A stretch of DNA of 64,000 nucleotides from Butyrivibrio sp. (lineage in GTDB: Bacteria > Bacillota > Clostridia > Lachnospirales > Lachnospiraceae): contig SVGC01000011.1 of assembly GCA_015056495.1 (NCBI GenBank), positions 1 to 64,000 on the forward strand. Reading direction: 5' to 3'. The notes under the pieces were generated by a model. The model was not told where the DNA came from. It saw only the letters and a program-made list of their open reading frames with translations, and ran no database searches. Numbering within the stretch: position 1 is the stretch's first letter; every line of letters starts with the position of its first letter. Shown piece after piece: positions 34,267 through 43,196 of the stretch. A program made the position numbers and the translations under genes.

Positions 34267-36798
34267 TTATTCAGTTGGGGCTTCCTCCTGTGGTTCATCT
34301 TGTTCGTCTGAACTTGGTTCAGATAGGGCATCCAGGACCTGCTCAGAGGTGGTATTATCCGGTTCTGGCGTGCCTGAAGGTTCCTCTGGAGCTTGCTCTG
34401 AAATATATACAGCATCTAATTCTGATTCGGATCCGGATAAATCTTCAACGGTCAGCTCCAGGACTTCATTGTCTGCGACTATTTCTACATTGGTAGAGGA
34501 AGCATCCTCTTGTGCTGCTTCTATTACAGAGTTTTCTTCCTGTTCCTGATCTGACGCGGTGCTTGTTTCAGGGATGTTCTCAAGTTCTTGTTCATTTTCT
34601 GTTGTAGATTCTTTTTCTTCAGGAGAATTAGAATCTTCACGAACAGGATCGCATGACTCTTCGGATGATGCTTCGTTTCCTGCAGCGGCAACAGCAGCAT
34701 CATCGAGTTCTTCGGTAGTCACTTCTACGCTGCCTTGCTCATCAGGTATTTTTGCTGCCTGCGCTGTTTTATCAGAGTCCTGCGCATCAGGGTCTGTCTC
34801 ATCTGTAGGATCAGAGGCCGGCTCTTGTTCATCGGAACTGATGATTCCAGTCTCTGAAGTGCCACCACCTTGAAGGGCATGATTTTTGTCAACTGTAGAA
34901 TACTCGTTGTCATCATCATCGGTCATGATATATACAGTTTGTTCCTGATCAAGCAGGCTCTTGTATAGCTGAGCAGGGTTTGTATCTGCAAAATCCAGTA
35001 GAACAGATCCATTTGCTATACCCTCATCTGAAGAGGAATTATGAAGGTAATTTAATAGGGTTGCACAAAATTGAAGGGAGTCAGTATCTTCTATTCCCGA
35101 ACTGTCTGTAATGAATTTTTCTGCAAAATCAGACGTACTGTTATATTCAGAGTTGGAAACTTCCTGTATTAATTGATCCAGAGTTTTACCATTATGCAAT
35201 TGTTCAAGCATATAATTTTCCCCGGCAAGTATGATAGAGCTATCTACTCTTTCACCAATTACTGCATCCCCATATCCTGCTGCTTTGGCAGATAGATAGC
35301 CAAGATATATGCTCGCAAGATATCCGGTTATATATTCTGCTTCAGTACTGTTTTCACCCAATCGCATTTTATTTGAACTATCACTATAGGATTCTTTCAA
35401 TACTTCTGCAGTAAAATTATCATAAGTCTCACTTCCATTGTCATTGTCGTAGCCATATTTTCTATAAATTGTTCTATTCCTATACTGAAATGTGTTATCC
35501 ACAGAAGATGCAATTCCTTCAACAAACCATGCTGGATATTCTACACCCTCAGAATTATCAGAATTTATACTGTATGTACCATCAGTTTCGTTGTATTGGA
35601 GTCCTGTCATTCCTGTACGGGTATAGTCATCCATAAAGGCATGCATCATCTCATGAACCAATGTATTATCAAGTTCCGAATAATTCTTCTCGTCAAATAC
35701 ATATGGATTTTCTGAATCATCTTCTGTTTCTACGTACAAATAGCTGGCATTTATGATCACTCTGTAGGCTAATGTACCATCAGTATCCGTTTGACTGGAT
35801 ACGGCAGCAATGGCTTCATCATCGATATCATATTTGATTTCAAATCCTATTTTCTCTCCAAGCTCACCATTCGAAGCCGCCGTTTTATAAGCCGGGTACT
35901 TGGAAACCAATAGATTTACTGCTTCCGGTTCAAGCGTTTTTTTGACCCACATTATCAGAGCTGCCAGATTATCAACTCCAATAACATCAACTGCATGAGT
36001 TGACGAGTGATTATACGCAACTTCTATATTATCAAGATCAGACAAGCCTGATTCAGGAGGTGATGTTTCATTGTCAGTAGGCGGAGTCAGATGCGGTCCG
36101 GAGTCTATTGGATTAGTCTCAGGATGCGCGCCATCCGGATCGATTATTTTATTGCCCGTATCAGAATTTATTGTCTGATCAGGCGTTGAAACTGCCTCTG
36201 AATCTGTGTTATTTTCCTGATCAGGATAATTGATCTTTATTTTATTTGAATTTGGTAAAAAAGTAGAAATGTATAGATAGCCTGCTCTAGGAACTGCCAG
36301 TGTAGCTACACCGCTTTTTTTCATGAGCTCTACTACAAAATCAGGCATTTCTATGTTATATTCAGCGTTTTCATCTGAAAAAATAAAAGAATATCCTTCA
36401 GGAAGATAAAAAACAAAAATCGGATAACTTCTGATAATATCATTGATCTCTATGGCAACATGAACCACATCACCATCTTTATTGACCCAGATAACCGGTA
36501 TATTCCATCTGAAACCATTATCAGTAACAACTGTTGCTGTATTATCTAACAGATGTCCATGGCGAGGTTCTTCGAGATCAACTATTTTCAGTGAATTTAC
36601 TAAAACAGTATTTTGTTCGCTGCCATTGCCTGCAGCTTTTTTGGTACTCCATTCTGTATCCTGAAGTTCTTTGATTATCCTGGCTGAATCAGCCGCTTCA
36701 ATAGGTGCAGCTGACGCAGTCATCACATTAAAATGCACAGTAAAAAGAATAATACATGTAATAAAACATATAACTCTTATATATGCCTTTTTATTCAT
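34267..36798 (-). CDS. Secreted flagellinolysin-like HExxH metalloprotease with acidic tail
   Basis: An 843-residue secreted protein: signal peptide (to about residue 30), an N-terminal beta-rich region (to about 190), a Pro/Asp/Thr linker, a zinc-protease domain (about 265-600), and a long Glu/Ser/Thr-rich acidic tail (about 640-843). The zinc site is H382-E-M-M-H386, with the third ligand E427 in WFVEGIAS; this spacing and motif resemble flagellinolysin-type gluzincins. Here the protease is not embedded in a flagellin. No sorting motif is visible at the C-terminus. AAGGGG precedes the ATG. Palindrome b overlaps its 3' flank. Confidence 0.75.
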   Translation of the reverse strand: MNKKAYIRVICFITCIILFTVHFNVMTASAAPIEAADSARIIKELQDTEWSTKKAAGNGSEQNTVLVNSLKIVDLEEPRHGHLLDNTATVVTDNGFRWNIPVIWVNKDGDVVHVAIEINDIIRSYPIFVFYLPEGYSFIFSDENAEYNIEMPDFVVELMKKSGVATLAVPRAGYLYISTFLPNSNKIKINYPDQENNTDSEAVSTPDQTINSDTGNKIIDPDGAHPETNPIDSGPHLTPPTDNETSPPESGLSDLDNIEVAYNHSSTHAVDVIGVDNLAALIMWVKKTLEPEAVNLLVSKYPAYKTAASNGELGEKIGFEIKYDIDDEAIAAVSSQTDTDGTLAYRVIINASYLYVETEDDSENPYVFDEKNYSELDNTLVHEMMHAFMDDYTRTGMTGLQYNETDGTYSINSDNSEGVEYPAWFVEGIASSVDNTFQYRNRTIYRKYGYDNDNGSETYDNFTAEVLKESYSDSSNKMRLGENSTEAEYITGYLASIYLGYLSAKAAGYGDAVIGERVDSSIILAGENYMLEQLHNGKTLDQLIQEVSNSEYNSTSDFAEKFITDSSGIEDTDSLQFCATLLNYLHNSSSDEGIANGSVLLDFADTNPAQLYKSLLDQEQTVYIMTDDDDNEYSTVDKNHALQGGGTSETGIISSDEQEPASDPTDETDPDAQDSDKTAQAAKIPDEQGSVEVTTEELDDAAVAAAGNEASSEESCDPVREDSNSPEEKESTTENEQELENIPETSTASDQEQEENSVIEAAQEDASSTNVEIVADNEVLELTVEDLSGSESELDAVYISEQAPEEPSGTPEPDNTTSEQVLDALSEPSSDEQDEPQEEAPTE

Positions 36799-36902
36799 GG
36801 AAACTACCCCTTAATTCTGATATATAACACACATATATTATCGGCTTTTAAAGCATCAGACTGTAGTTTCTATGTAATAAAAAATTACTCAAAAGAACAA
36901 AT

Positions 36903-37118
36903 GAGTCACTAGGGAGTCACTGGGGACGTATCAAATTGACTCATTGCGTACAATTTTTTATGAGCACAAATAGAAATCCGCACTGGCTGCGGATTTCGTG
37001 AGAACATGATTCAAGAGGCAAATAGGCTCTGCGACGAAGTCGCCTTTAAATAGCCTATTTGCATATTTTTGTCACAAAGTGACAAAAATGAGTCAATTTG
37101 ATACGTCCCCGGTGACTC
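36903..37118. repeat. Long palindromic repeat, copy c, with a 123-bp element in its loop
   Basis: The left arm (from 36914, preceded by a partial duplicate GAGTCACTAGG) and right arm (37090-37118) match the other palindromes, but here they are separated by the structured element at 36967-37089. The right arm ends six bases short of the SGNH esterase stop codon. Confidence 0.85.
36967..37089 (+). repeat. Structured repeat element, copy A
   Basis: Three consecutive stems: GAAATCCGCA/TGCGGATTTC around CTGGC; GCAAATAGGCT/AGCCTATTTGC containing the inner stem GCGAC-GAA-GTCGC; and ATTTTTGTCA/TGACAAAAAT. Copy B at 41277-41400 keeps the same architecture while changing at least four pairs of the outer second stem and two of the inner one in a compensatory way. 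A shorter relative is at 38864. Strand is given by alignment to copy B. Confidence 0.85.
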
Positions 37119-37124
37119 CTTTAT

Positions 37125-38831
37125 TTACTCTACAACACCAAAACCTAATATTGTGAAGCTCTTATTCTCATCGCCTGCTGCCATCTTGATCTCAACATGA
37201 CGAAGTTTACTCTCAGTATCATTTAAGATGATGAGCGGATTGCAATGTGTCCAGCCGTTGAGGTGTGGATCGATTGTTCTCACAAACTCTCCATCAACGA
37301 ATACATCTGCTTTTCCAACGTTAGGATCTGCAGAGTCCTTATTGATCACAAGGAGTCTCTTGGCAGTTATATCCATCTTGAAAGGCTTCTGCAAAGCGCC
37401 GTGTTTTGCAGCGTTGAACTTCCAGTTATATGGGAACTGGGCTGTGCCTTCAATATCAAGATTCATCTCAGCTCTCTGAAGGTCAGCATCTGTTTCATCA
37501 AAATCGCCTTCATCGATTACAGCTTCCACAGGTTTATCCTTTTTATCAAAGAGCATTACATCTTCAAAGTCGATTCCTTTTGGAGATACTACTTTTGAAT
37601 AATCTGTATCCTCTGCAGACAGTGTAGCTGCCATGTCCTTCATAAGCTGTTCTATGCACATAGCCATGACTGTGTGGCCAGTATTAGTCGGATGGAAAAC
37701 ATCATAGAAATACTGTGCCTTGGTGATGACTCTACCTGTCTCTTTGGTCTTGTAGAACTGTTCTGTAACGCAGCTCTTAAGGCTGACCATAGGAAGATCA
37801 TAGGCTTCTCCAACTGGAGAGAGTCTCTCTTCAAGGTTGTAATCATTGGCAAATACTGAGAATAACAGTAATACTGCAGGATTATTTTTGCCCTTGAGGA
37901 TCTTTCTGATAAGGCTTTCGTAGCATACGCCCTTGGTCTCATCACCTTCGTCATTAACTGCAAATTCTACAATTACTACGTCAGGATCGATCTCTCCATT
38001 ATTTCTTACATCTCTGTCATAGCGTAACATTCCGAGTTCTGAAGGTGTACCACCAACACCAGCCTTGACATAGTGGATATTGTCACCATCACCTGCAAGT
38101 TTTTTGAAGGCTTTAAATGCCTTGTAGGCGTAACATTCTGTATTGATAGGTGCAGCGCCGGCGCCCTGAGTGATAGAGCCACCAATAAAGGCTACGTAAG
38201 TATCTTTTCCATCTTTTGCTTTCTGCAAAGCCTTGTTAAATCTATAGGTATTACCTACCTGTGTAACGCTTTGTTTTACATACTCAGCAAATACAGGACT
38301 TGTAAGGTCACATGGTGCATCCTCATCCTGTTTTGGTGCTGTATAGCCATCATTAAGATATATTTTCACACAGCTGCGGGCAGTAAAACCTGATTCATCA
38401 TATTCAAATCTGATCTGTCCAACTTCTTTATCTTCTTCGGTAAGGTCTATCTGTGACAGGTCAAGGCAGTGCTCAGAGCCATCACATTTAACAGGCATCT
38501 CAAGCATTGTTCCGCCGCCCAAGGTATCATTTTTGCCATAGAACTGGAAAACAAAATTACATACTTTATCTCTATCGCAGCCTTCAATAGTTACGCCAAT
38601 ACTATGGACCAGTTTCTTAAAGCCGCTGGCTGTTCGCAGCATATCTATGATGCTTTCATCTGTAAGATTACCTACAAACTTACTGGCTTCAATAAGTCTG
38701 CCGCCATCAAGATATATTGGTGTTAAGCCTTTTCCGTCAGGAGTAGGAAATGCAAACATTTCCTTGTCTTTTGTTAAGTAATAAAAATCTCGATTTTTCT
38801 CAGGATCCCTAGGTGCTACAGGTCCGCGCAT
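37125..38831 (-). CDS. Cytoplasmic SGNH/GDSL hydrolase, probable carbohydrate acetyl esterase
   Basis: A 568-residue protein without signal peptide. An N-terminal beta-rich domain (about 1-185) precedes an SGNH catalytic domain with S219 in GGSITQGAG, the Gly/Asn blocks GVGGTPSELG and EFAVNDEG, and D377/H380 in DVFHPTN. A C-terminal beta-sandwich (about 430-568) resembles a carbohydrate-binding module. The organisation recalls the CE17-type or xylan acetyl esterases of Lachnospiraceae, but the family is not certain. GAGGT precedes the ATG. It lies after the GH3 gene on the same strand, pointing to removal of acetyl groups from imported oligosaccharides. Confidence 0.8.
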   Translation of the reverse strand: MRGPVAPRDPEKNRDFYYLTKDKEMFAFPTPDGKGLTPIYLDGGRLIEASKFVGNLTDESIIDMLRTASGFKKLVHSIGVTIEGCDRDKVCNFVFQFYGKNDTLGGGTMLEMPVKCDGSEHCLDLSQIDLTEEDKEVGQIRFEYDESGFTARSCVKIYLNDGYTAPKQDEDAPCDLTSPVFAEYVKQSVTQVGNTYRFNKALQKAKDGKDTYVAFIGGSITQGAGAAPINTECYAYKAFKAFKKLAGDGDNIHYVKAGVGGTPSELGMLRYDRDVRNNGEIDPDVVIVEFAVNDEGDETKGVCYESLIRKILKGKNNPAVLLLFSVFANDYNLEERLSPVGEAYDLPMVSLKSCVTEQFYKTKETGRVITKAQYFYDVFHPTNTGHTVMAMCIEQLMKDMAATLSAEDTDYSKVVSPKGIDFEDVMLFDKKDKPVEAVIDEGDFDETDADLQRAEMNLDIEGTAQFPYNWKFNAAKHGALQKPFKMDITAKRLLVINKDSADPNVGKADVFVDGEFVRTIDPHLNGWTHCNPLIILNDTESKLRHVEIKMAAGDENKSFTILGFGVVE

Positions 38832-38863
38832 TGCTAATTACCTCTTTTCTATCTAATGTATGA

Positions 38864-38944
38864 ACCCCGCCTGTAAGCGGGGTCATGATTTCGTTATGTT
38901 TTCTTACGAAAGCCGCAGCTAGTGCGGATTTCTGTTTTGATATC
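38864..38944 (-). repeat. Structured repeat element, shorter copy C
   Basis: On the minus strand AGAAATCCGCACTAGCTGCG and the following GCTTTCGTAAGAA match the first stem of copies A and B (loop CTAGC instead of CTGGC). The second stem is different: a perfect 7-bp ACCCCGC/GCGGGGT hairpin at 38864-38883. It lies between the GH3 and SGNH genes. Confidence 0.7.
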
Positions 38945-38966
38945 ACAGGAATACATACTTTTGTAA

Positions 38967-41078
38967 TTACAACTCTACAGCTATTTCGTGTGACTTCTGA
39001 CCTGTTAATTCTTCACTTCTTGAATCCGGTCCTGCAAAGCCAACAAAGATCTGGCCCTTGTGTCCGTCATAGACTCTTTCGCCTTCTTCATTAACTACTG
39101 TAAATGAAGACTTATTTATATTGAAGCTAACTGTCTTGGTCTCGCCCTTTTTAAGTTCTATTCTCATAAAGTCAGCAAGGTGAGGATTTGGAACCTCAAG
39201 CTCTGAATCAGTTGTCTTTACATAGAGCTGAAGTACATCCTTAAGGTCGTGGTCGCCTTCATTGGCTATTGTTACCTGAACCTTGGCTGTATCTGAATCA
39301 GCAAAATCCTTTACAAGCTTAGCTTCTTTTACCACTGACTTGGAGTAGTTAAGTCCAAATCCAAATGGGAAGAGTACTTTGTTATCGTCTTCAATAAATC
39401 TGTAGGTTCTGCCCTTCATGCTATAGTCTGTAAAGTCAGGCAGATCTTCGAGCTGGTTGTAAATTGTAACAGGAAGTTTTCCTGATGGAGACTCTTTTCC
39501 AAAGAGTATCTGAGCAATGCTCTTGCCGCCCATGCCGCCCGGATACCAGGTCTGAAGTACAGCATTGCAATGTTCGTTGGCATATCTAAGGTCCATAGCA
39601 CTACCTGTCATGACAAGGAGGATCACTGGCTTGCCTGTAGCTACAACTGCTTCAAAGAGAACTCTCTGGCTCTCAGGGAAATCAAGTGTGGTCTTGTCAC
39701 CAGATGCATAGGAGTTACCTGTATCGCCCTCTTCTCCTTCAAGTGTCTCATCAAGTCCGAGGCAAAGGATAGTAAGGTCTGTATTTTCAGCAGCAATAAC
39801 TGCTTCAGTTACTCTGTCATTGGCTTTAGCAAGGTTCTCTTCTCTATCTTTAAAGAGATGCGCACCTTTTGCATAGTGTACGCTGATGTCCTCACCAGCT
39901 TCATCAATGATTCCTTCAAGTACTGTCACATGTCTGCTTGGAGTACCATGATAGTTACCGATGAGAGCTGCTCTGCTGTCAGCATTTGGTCCAATAACAG
40001 CAATGCTCTTGTATTTGGACTTATCAAGAGGCAGGATATTGTCATTTTTAAGAAGGACAACGCTTTCAAGAGCTGCTCTATCTGCAAGTGCTCTATGCTC
40101 CTTAGTATCGATATCCTTAAATCCGAGACCATCCCATTCGTTTTTTTCAAACATGCCCAGCATGAATCTTGTTGTGAAGAGTCTGATGCAGGCTGTTTTT
40201 ACAAGGTTGTCATCAATAAGCCCCTTCTTCTTGGCTGAGATGATCTTCTGGTATGTGCATCCGCAGTTAACATCACAACCAGCTTCCAGTGCCAGTTTGA
40301 CACTTCTCTCAGGAGTCTTGGTGACCATGTGATTTTCATGGAAATCTCTTATTGCCCAGCAGTCAGATACGTAATGTCCCTGGAATCCCCATGTATCTCT
40401 TAGGACTTCTTTCATCAGGTACATATGACCGCAACATGGCTCTCCGTTTGTTCTATTGTAAGCACCCATAACTGCTTCAACTTCACCCTCTTTTACACAA
40501 GCTTCAAAAGCAGGCAGGTATGTTTCATACATTTCTTTTTTGCTTACCTTGGCATCAAAAGAGTGACGCATTGCTTCAGGACCTGAGTGAACAGCAAAGT
40601 GTTTTGCGCAGGCTGCAGCAAGCATAGTCTTGGATTTACCCTGTATTCCTTTGATAAAAGGAACTGCCATCTTGGAAATATGTACAGGATCTTCGCCATA
40701 GGTCTCCTGTCCTCTTCCCCAACGTGGGTCTCTAAAGAGGTTTACATTAGGTGACCAGATAGTAAGTCCCTTATAAATATCTCTATCTCCGTGCTTGGAA
40801 CTCTCGTTATATCTGGCTCTTGCTTCAACAGCTATGCAGTTACCAATCTCCTCCATAAGCTCTGTGTCAAAAGTTGCGCCAAGTCCTATAGACTGTGGAA
40901 ATACAGTAGCGGTTCCACTGCGGGCAAGTCCATGAAGGCCTTCATTCCACCAGTTGTACTCAGGAATACCAAGTCTCTCAATAGCCGGAGCATCATAACG
41001 CAGCTGAGATGCCATCTCATCAAAGGTCATCTTGGCTACAAGTTCTTCAGCTTTTTTTCTAGCTTCTTCTCTTTTCAT
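38967..41078 (-). CDS. Cytoplasmic GH3 beta-xylosidase/beta-glucosidase
   Basis: A 703-residue exo-acting glycosidase without signal peptide. It shows the GH3 order: N-terminal barrel with YNWWNEGLHG, SPNVNLFRDPRWGRGQETYGEDP, KHFAVHSGPE and nucleophile D239 in VSDCWAI; a second alpha/beta domain (GPNADSRAALIGNYHG, then EGEEGDTG); and a C-terminal fibronectin-like domain. The NEGLHG and WGRGQETYGEDP motifs are typical of xylosidase/arabinosidase members, so xylo-oligosaccharide hydrolysis is most likely. The ATG at 41078 is used; a TTG five codons upstream is also possible. Confidence 0.92.
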   Translation of the reverse strand: MKREEARKKAEELVAKMTFDEMASQLRYDAPAIERLGIPEYNWWNEGLHGLARSGTATVFPQSIGLGATFDTELMEEIGNCIAVEARARYNESSKHGDRDIYKGLTIWSPNVNLFRDPRWGRGQETYGEDPVHISKMAVPFIKGIQGKSKTMLAAACAKHFAVHSGPEAMRHSFDAKVSKKEMYETYLPAFEACVKEGEVEAVMGAYNRTNGEPCCGHMYLMKEVLRDTWGFQGHYVSDCWAIRDFHENHMVTKTPERSVKLALEAGCDVNCGCTYQKIISAKKKGLIDDNLVKTACIRLFTTRFMLGMFEKNEWDGLGFKDIDTKEHRALADRAALESVVLLKNDNILPLDKSKYKSIAVIGPNADSRAALIGNYHGTPSRHVTVLEGIIDEAGEDISVHYAKGAHLFKDREENLAKANDRVTEAVIAAENTDLTILCLGLDETLEGEEGDTGNSYASGDKTTLDFPESQRVLFEAVVATGKPVILLVMTGSAMDLRYANEHCNAVLQTWYPGGMGGKSIAQILFGKESPSGKLPVTIYNQLEDLPDFTDYSMKGRTYRFIEDDNKVLFPFGFGLNYSKSVVKEAKLVKDFADSDTAKVQVTIANEGDHDLKDVLQLYVKTTDSELEVPNPHLADFMRIELKKGETKTVSFNINKSSFTVVNEEGERVYDGHKGQIFVGFAGPDSRSEELTGQKSHEIAVEL

Positions 41079-41276
41079 CTCTCTATTTACCAACTTTCTA
41101 TTTCAAAAAATAAGTATCAATCTTATTGGTAAATTTTACGTCAATATGGGATATTTCTTCTATTCATATCCACACATTCACTTCTCATATATTGCTAAAA
41201 GTAATGGATTATTTTTGGATTTCGACCAAAGCTCACAAGAAAAACAATTTTAAAAATGCATGTATTCTTGTGACTT

Positions 41277-41400
41277 CAAATAGAAAACCGCACTGGCTGC
41301 GGGTTTCGTAAGAAAATGATACAAGAGGAAAACAAGCCCTGCAGCGAAGCTGCCTTTAGATGGCTTGTTTTCAGGATTTTTGACATAAAATGGCAAAAAT
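41277..41400 (+). repeat. Structured repeat element, copy B
   Basis: Same three-stem architecture as copy A: GAAAACCGCA/TGCGGGTTTC around CTGGC; GAAAACAAGCC/GGCTTGTTTTC with inner GCAGC-GAA-GCTGC; and ATTTTTGACA/TGGCAAAAAT. The conserved bridges CGTRAGAA and ACAAGAGG or TCAAGAGG are single-stranded. It lies in the 400-base region between the divergent GH3 and TauE-type genes, where nothing else is seen except AT-rich promoter DNA. Confidence 0.85.
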
Positions 41401-41482
41401 CTATCAAATATAATATATTTATTAATGCTAAAAATAATACATATGCATATATTTTAATAACCTATAGATGGAGTAACCGATA

Positions 41483-42199
41483 ATGATTTACTGGATAATT
41501 GCAACATTATGTGCCTTTTTTGTAAAAGGCCTGAGCGGCTTTGCCAACACTCTTGTTTTTACATCAATACTGAGCTATGGAACCGCCAATATAAACATAT
41601 CCCCAGTGGAACTGATTCTCGGATATCCTACTAATCTGATAATTAGCTGGAAAGAGCGCAAGCAAATAGATCCAAAGATCTGTATACCATTGTCTATAAT
41701 GGTGATCGTTGGATCTGTCGCAGGAGTTATTTTCTTAAAAAAAGCTGATATCAGACTGGTCAAGATAATATTTGGAATTCTGGTGATAATAGTAGGCATA
41801 GAGATGCTTCTTAGGGAATTATCAAAAAAAGAAGCTCGAAAATCCAAAGTCCTGTTGACTATAATAGGTGTGTTATCCGGCTTTTTGTGCGGACTCTATG
41901 GCGTGGGTGCTCTGCTTGGAGCATATATTGGCAGGACAACTCATGATGCCAATGCATTCAAAGCCAATATATGTACAGTCTTTATTGTAGAAAATACATT
42001 CAGGATAATCATATATAGCATATATGGAATCATCACTATCGCTTCGCTGAAAAAAGCTCTTATCCTGTCCCCATTTATGTTGGCTGGTCTCTTTGCAGGT
42101 ATGTGCTGCGCCAATAGAATAAATGATAGAACAGTCAAAAAGATTGTCATTATTTTATTGATAATATCCGGGATATCATTGATTCTTTTGAATATTTAA
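41483..42199 (+). CDS. TauE/SafE family membrane transporter
   Basis: A 238-residue integral membrane protein with about eight segments in two repeats. The family's glycine-rich starts are visible in FVKGLSGFANTL (residues 13-24) and in LSGFLCGLYGVGALLGAYIG (about 133-152). Members export sulfite, sulfoacetate or other organic anions; the substrate here is unknown. GGAG nine bases upstream supports the start. It converges on the XRE regulator, sharing the terminator at 42215. Confidence 0.9.
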   Translation: MIYWIIATLCAFFVKGLSGFANTLVFTSILSYGTANINISPVELILGYPTNLIISWKERKQIDPKICIPLSIMVIVGSVAGVIFLKKADIRLVKIIFGILVIIVGIEMLLRELSKKEARKSKVLLTIIGVLSGFLCGLYGVGALLGAYIGRTTHDANAFKANICTVFIVENTFRIIIYSIYGIITIASLKKALILSPFMLAGLFAGMCCANRINDRTVKKIVIILLIISGISLILLNI

Positions 42200-42214
42200 T
42201 AAATCGGCAACGTA

Positions 42215-42240
42215 AAAAGGTGATCGTAAGACCACCTTTT
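42215..42240. terminator. Bidirectional terminator between TauE-type and XRE genes
   Basis: AAAAGGTG (42215-42222) pairs with CACCTTTT (42233-42240) around a 10-base loop. In the plus direction it is followed by ATCTTTTC. It touches the XRE gene's stop codon. Confidence 0.75.
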
Positions 42241-43003
42241 ATCTTTTCTTATAAAGAACAAGTTCCGGATTGGCACCTTCGGCCTCATAGGTGCATACCA
42301 GGATAAAATCCATACTTGCAAGGACTCCAAAGCATCTGTCTCCGCCAAACTCTGATTCAAGCTGGTTGCCAAGATATGTCACATTATCATCCAGAAATTT
42401 TACCTTGGCTCCGCGTGGAAGTGGATATTCTAGATTGACATAGCTTCCTACAAGTGAATTTAATTTTTCTACCTTTGGAAGTCCTTCTATATGCAGCTCA
42501 TTGATCTCATCTATCAGCTGCTTCTTGAATGCTTCAAACTGCCCGTCATCACTAAGCTCTTCATATCTTTTCCAATAATCAAGTTTAGGCAATTCCTGCC
42601 TCAGATATTCGCGGGCCTGTTCCTCAGTAAAGTTCTCATTGACCATATTGGGAATGCAAACTTCAATAAGGTCATCCATATTACTGTATGCGTATGTTCC
42701 ATCGGCATAACACCATTTACAGTAATCTTCATTAAGAGAGCCGTCTTTATTTCTCGCTATGATGGAGTCTTCAAGAGGCATACCACAGCACTGGCATATC
42801 AGTTTACGTGGTGAACCCAGTAAAGTGTTTATCGAAACATTATAAAGATTAGACAATAACTTCAAAGTCTCAGTATTTGGAACTGTATCTCCATTTTCCC
42901 ATCTGGAAACAGCCTGCCTTGTCACGAAGACCTTTTCTGCAAGGTCATCCTGCGACAGATTGTTTTTGGTTCTAAGCTCGTATAAAACATCTTTCGTATT
43001 CAT
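42239..43003 (-). CDS. XRE-family regulator with zinc-ribbon domain
   Basis: A 254-residue protein. The N-terminal HTH (about 5-60) contains LSQDDLAEKVFVTRQAVSRW and NGDTVPNTETLKLLS. A zinc-ribbon segment follows (CQCCGMPLED ... EDYCKWCYADG, about 70-102) with helical DUF-type sequence to about 155, and a C-terminal beta-rich region of about 90 residues that may bind a ligand. Such HTH plus zinc-ribbon proteins are common in Lachnospiraceae but uncharacterised. It is divergent from the GH13 gene, 690 bases away. Confidence 0.85.
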   Translation of the reverse strand: MNTKDVLYELRTKNNLSQDDLAEKVFVTRQAVSRWENGDTVPNTETLKLLSNLYNVSINTLLGSPRKLICQCCGMPLEDSIIARNKDGSLNEDYCKWCYADGTYAYSNMDDLIEVCIPNMVNENFTEEQAREYLRQELPKLDYWKRYEELSDDGQFEAFKKQLIDEINELHIEGLPKVEKLNSLVGSYVNLEYPLPRGAKVKFLDDNVTYLGNQLESEFGGDRCFGVLASMDFILVCTYEAEGANPELVLYKKR

Positions 43004-43096
43004 GTGAGTCCCTCCTCTTGATATTAGTGTATTACAGAGGCACTAATATTGCACGCAACTTGCTGTTGCCCCGATAATTTTTGTTTTCTCGTTACC

Positions 43097-43124
43097 GGAG
43101 CGAGCTGTTAGCGAGTTAACAGTA
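43097..43124. repeat. Dispersed 28-bp repeat, copy 2
   Basis: Identical to the copy at 29023-29050 except for one base (GTTAACAG instead of GTGAACAG), which here makes the internal inverted repeat CTGTTA/TAACAG perfect. Confidence 0.7.
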
Positions 43125-43196
43125 TCTTTCTCTGCAGAGCATATATTTTTATTTCAATCATATTGGCTTACCTTTATAATTGAAAAAAATTGTAAA

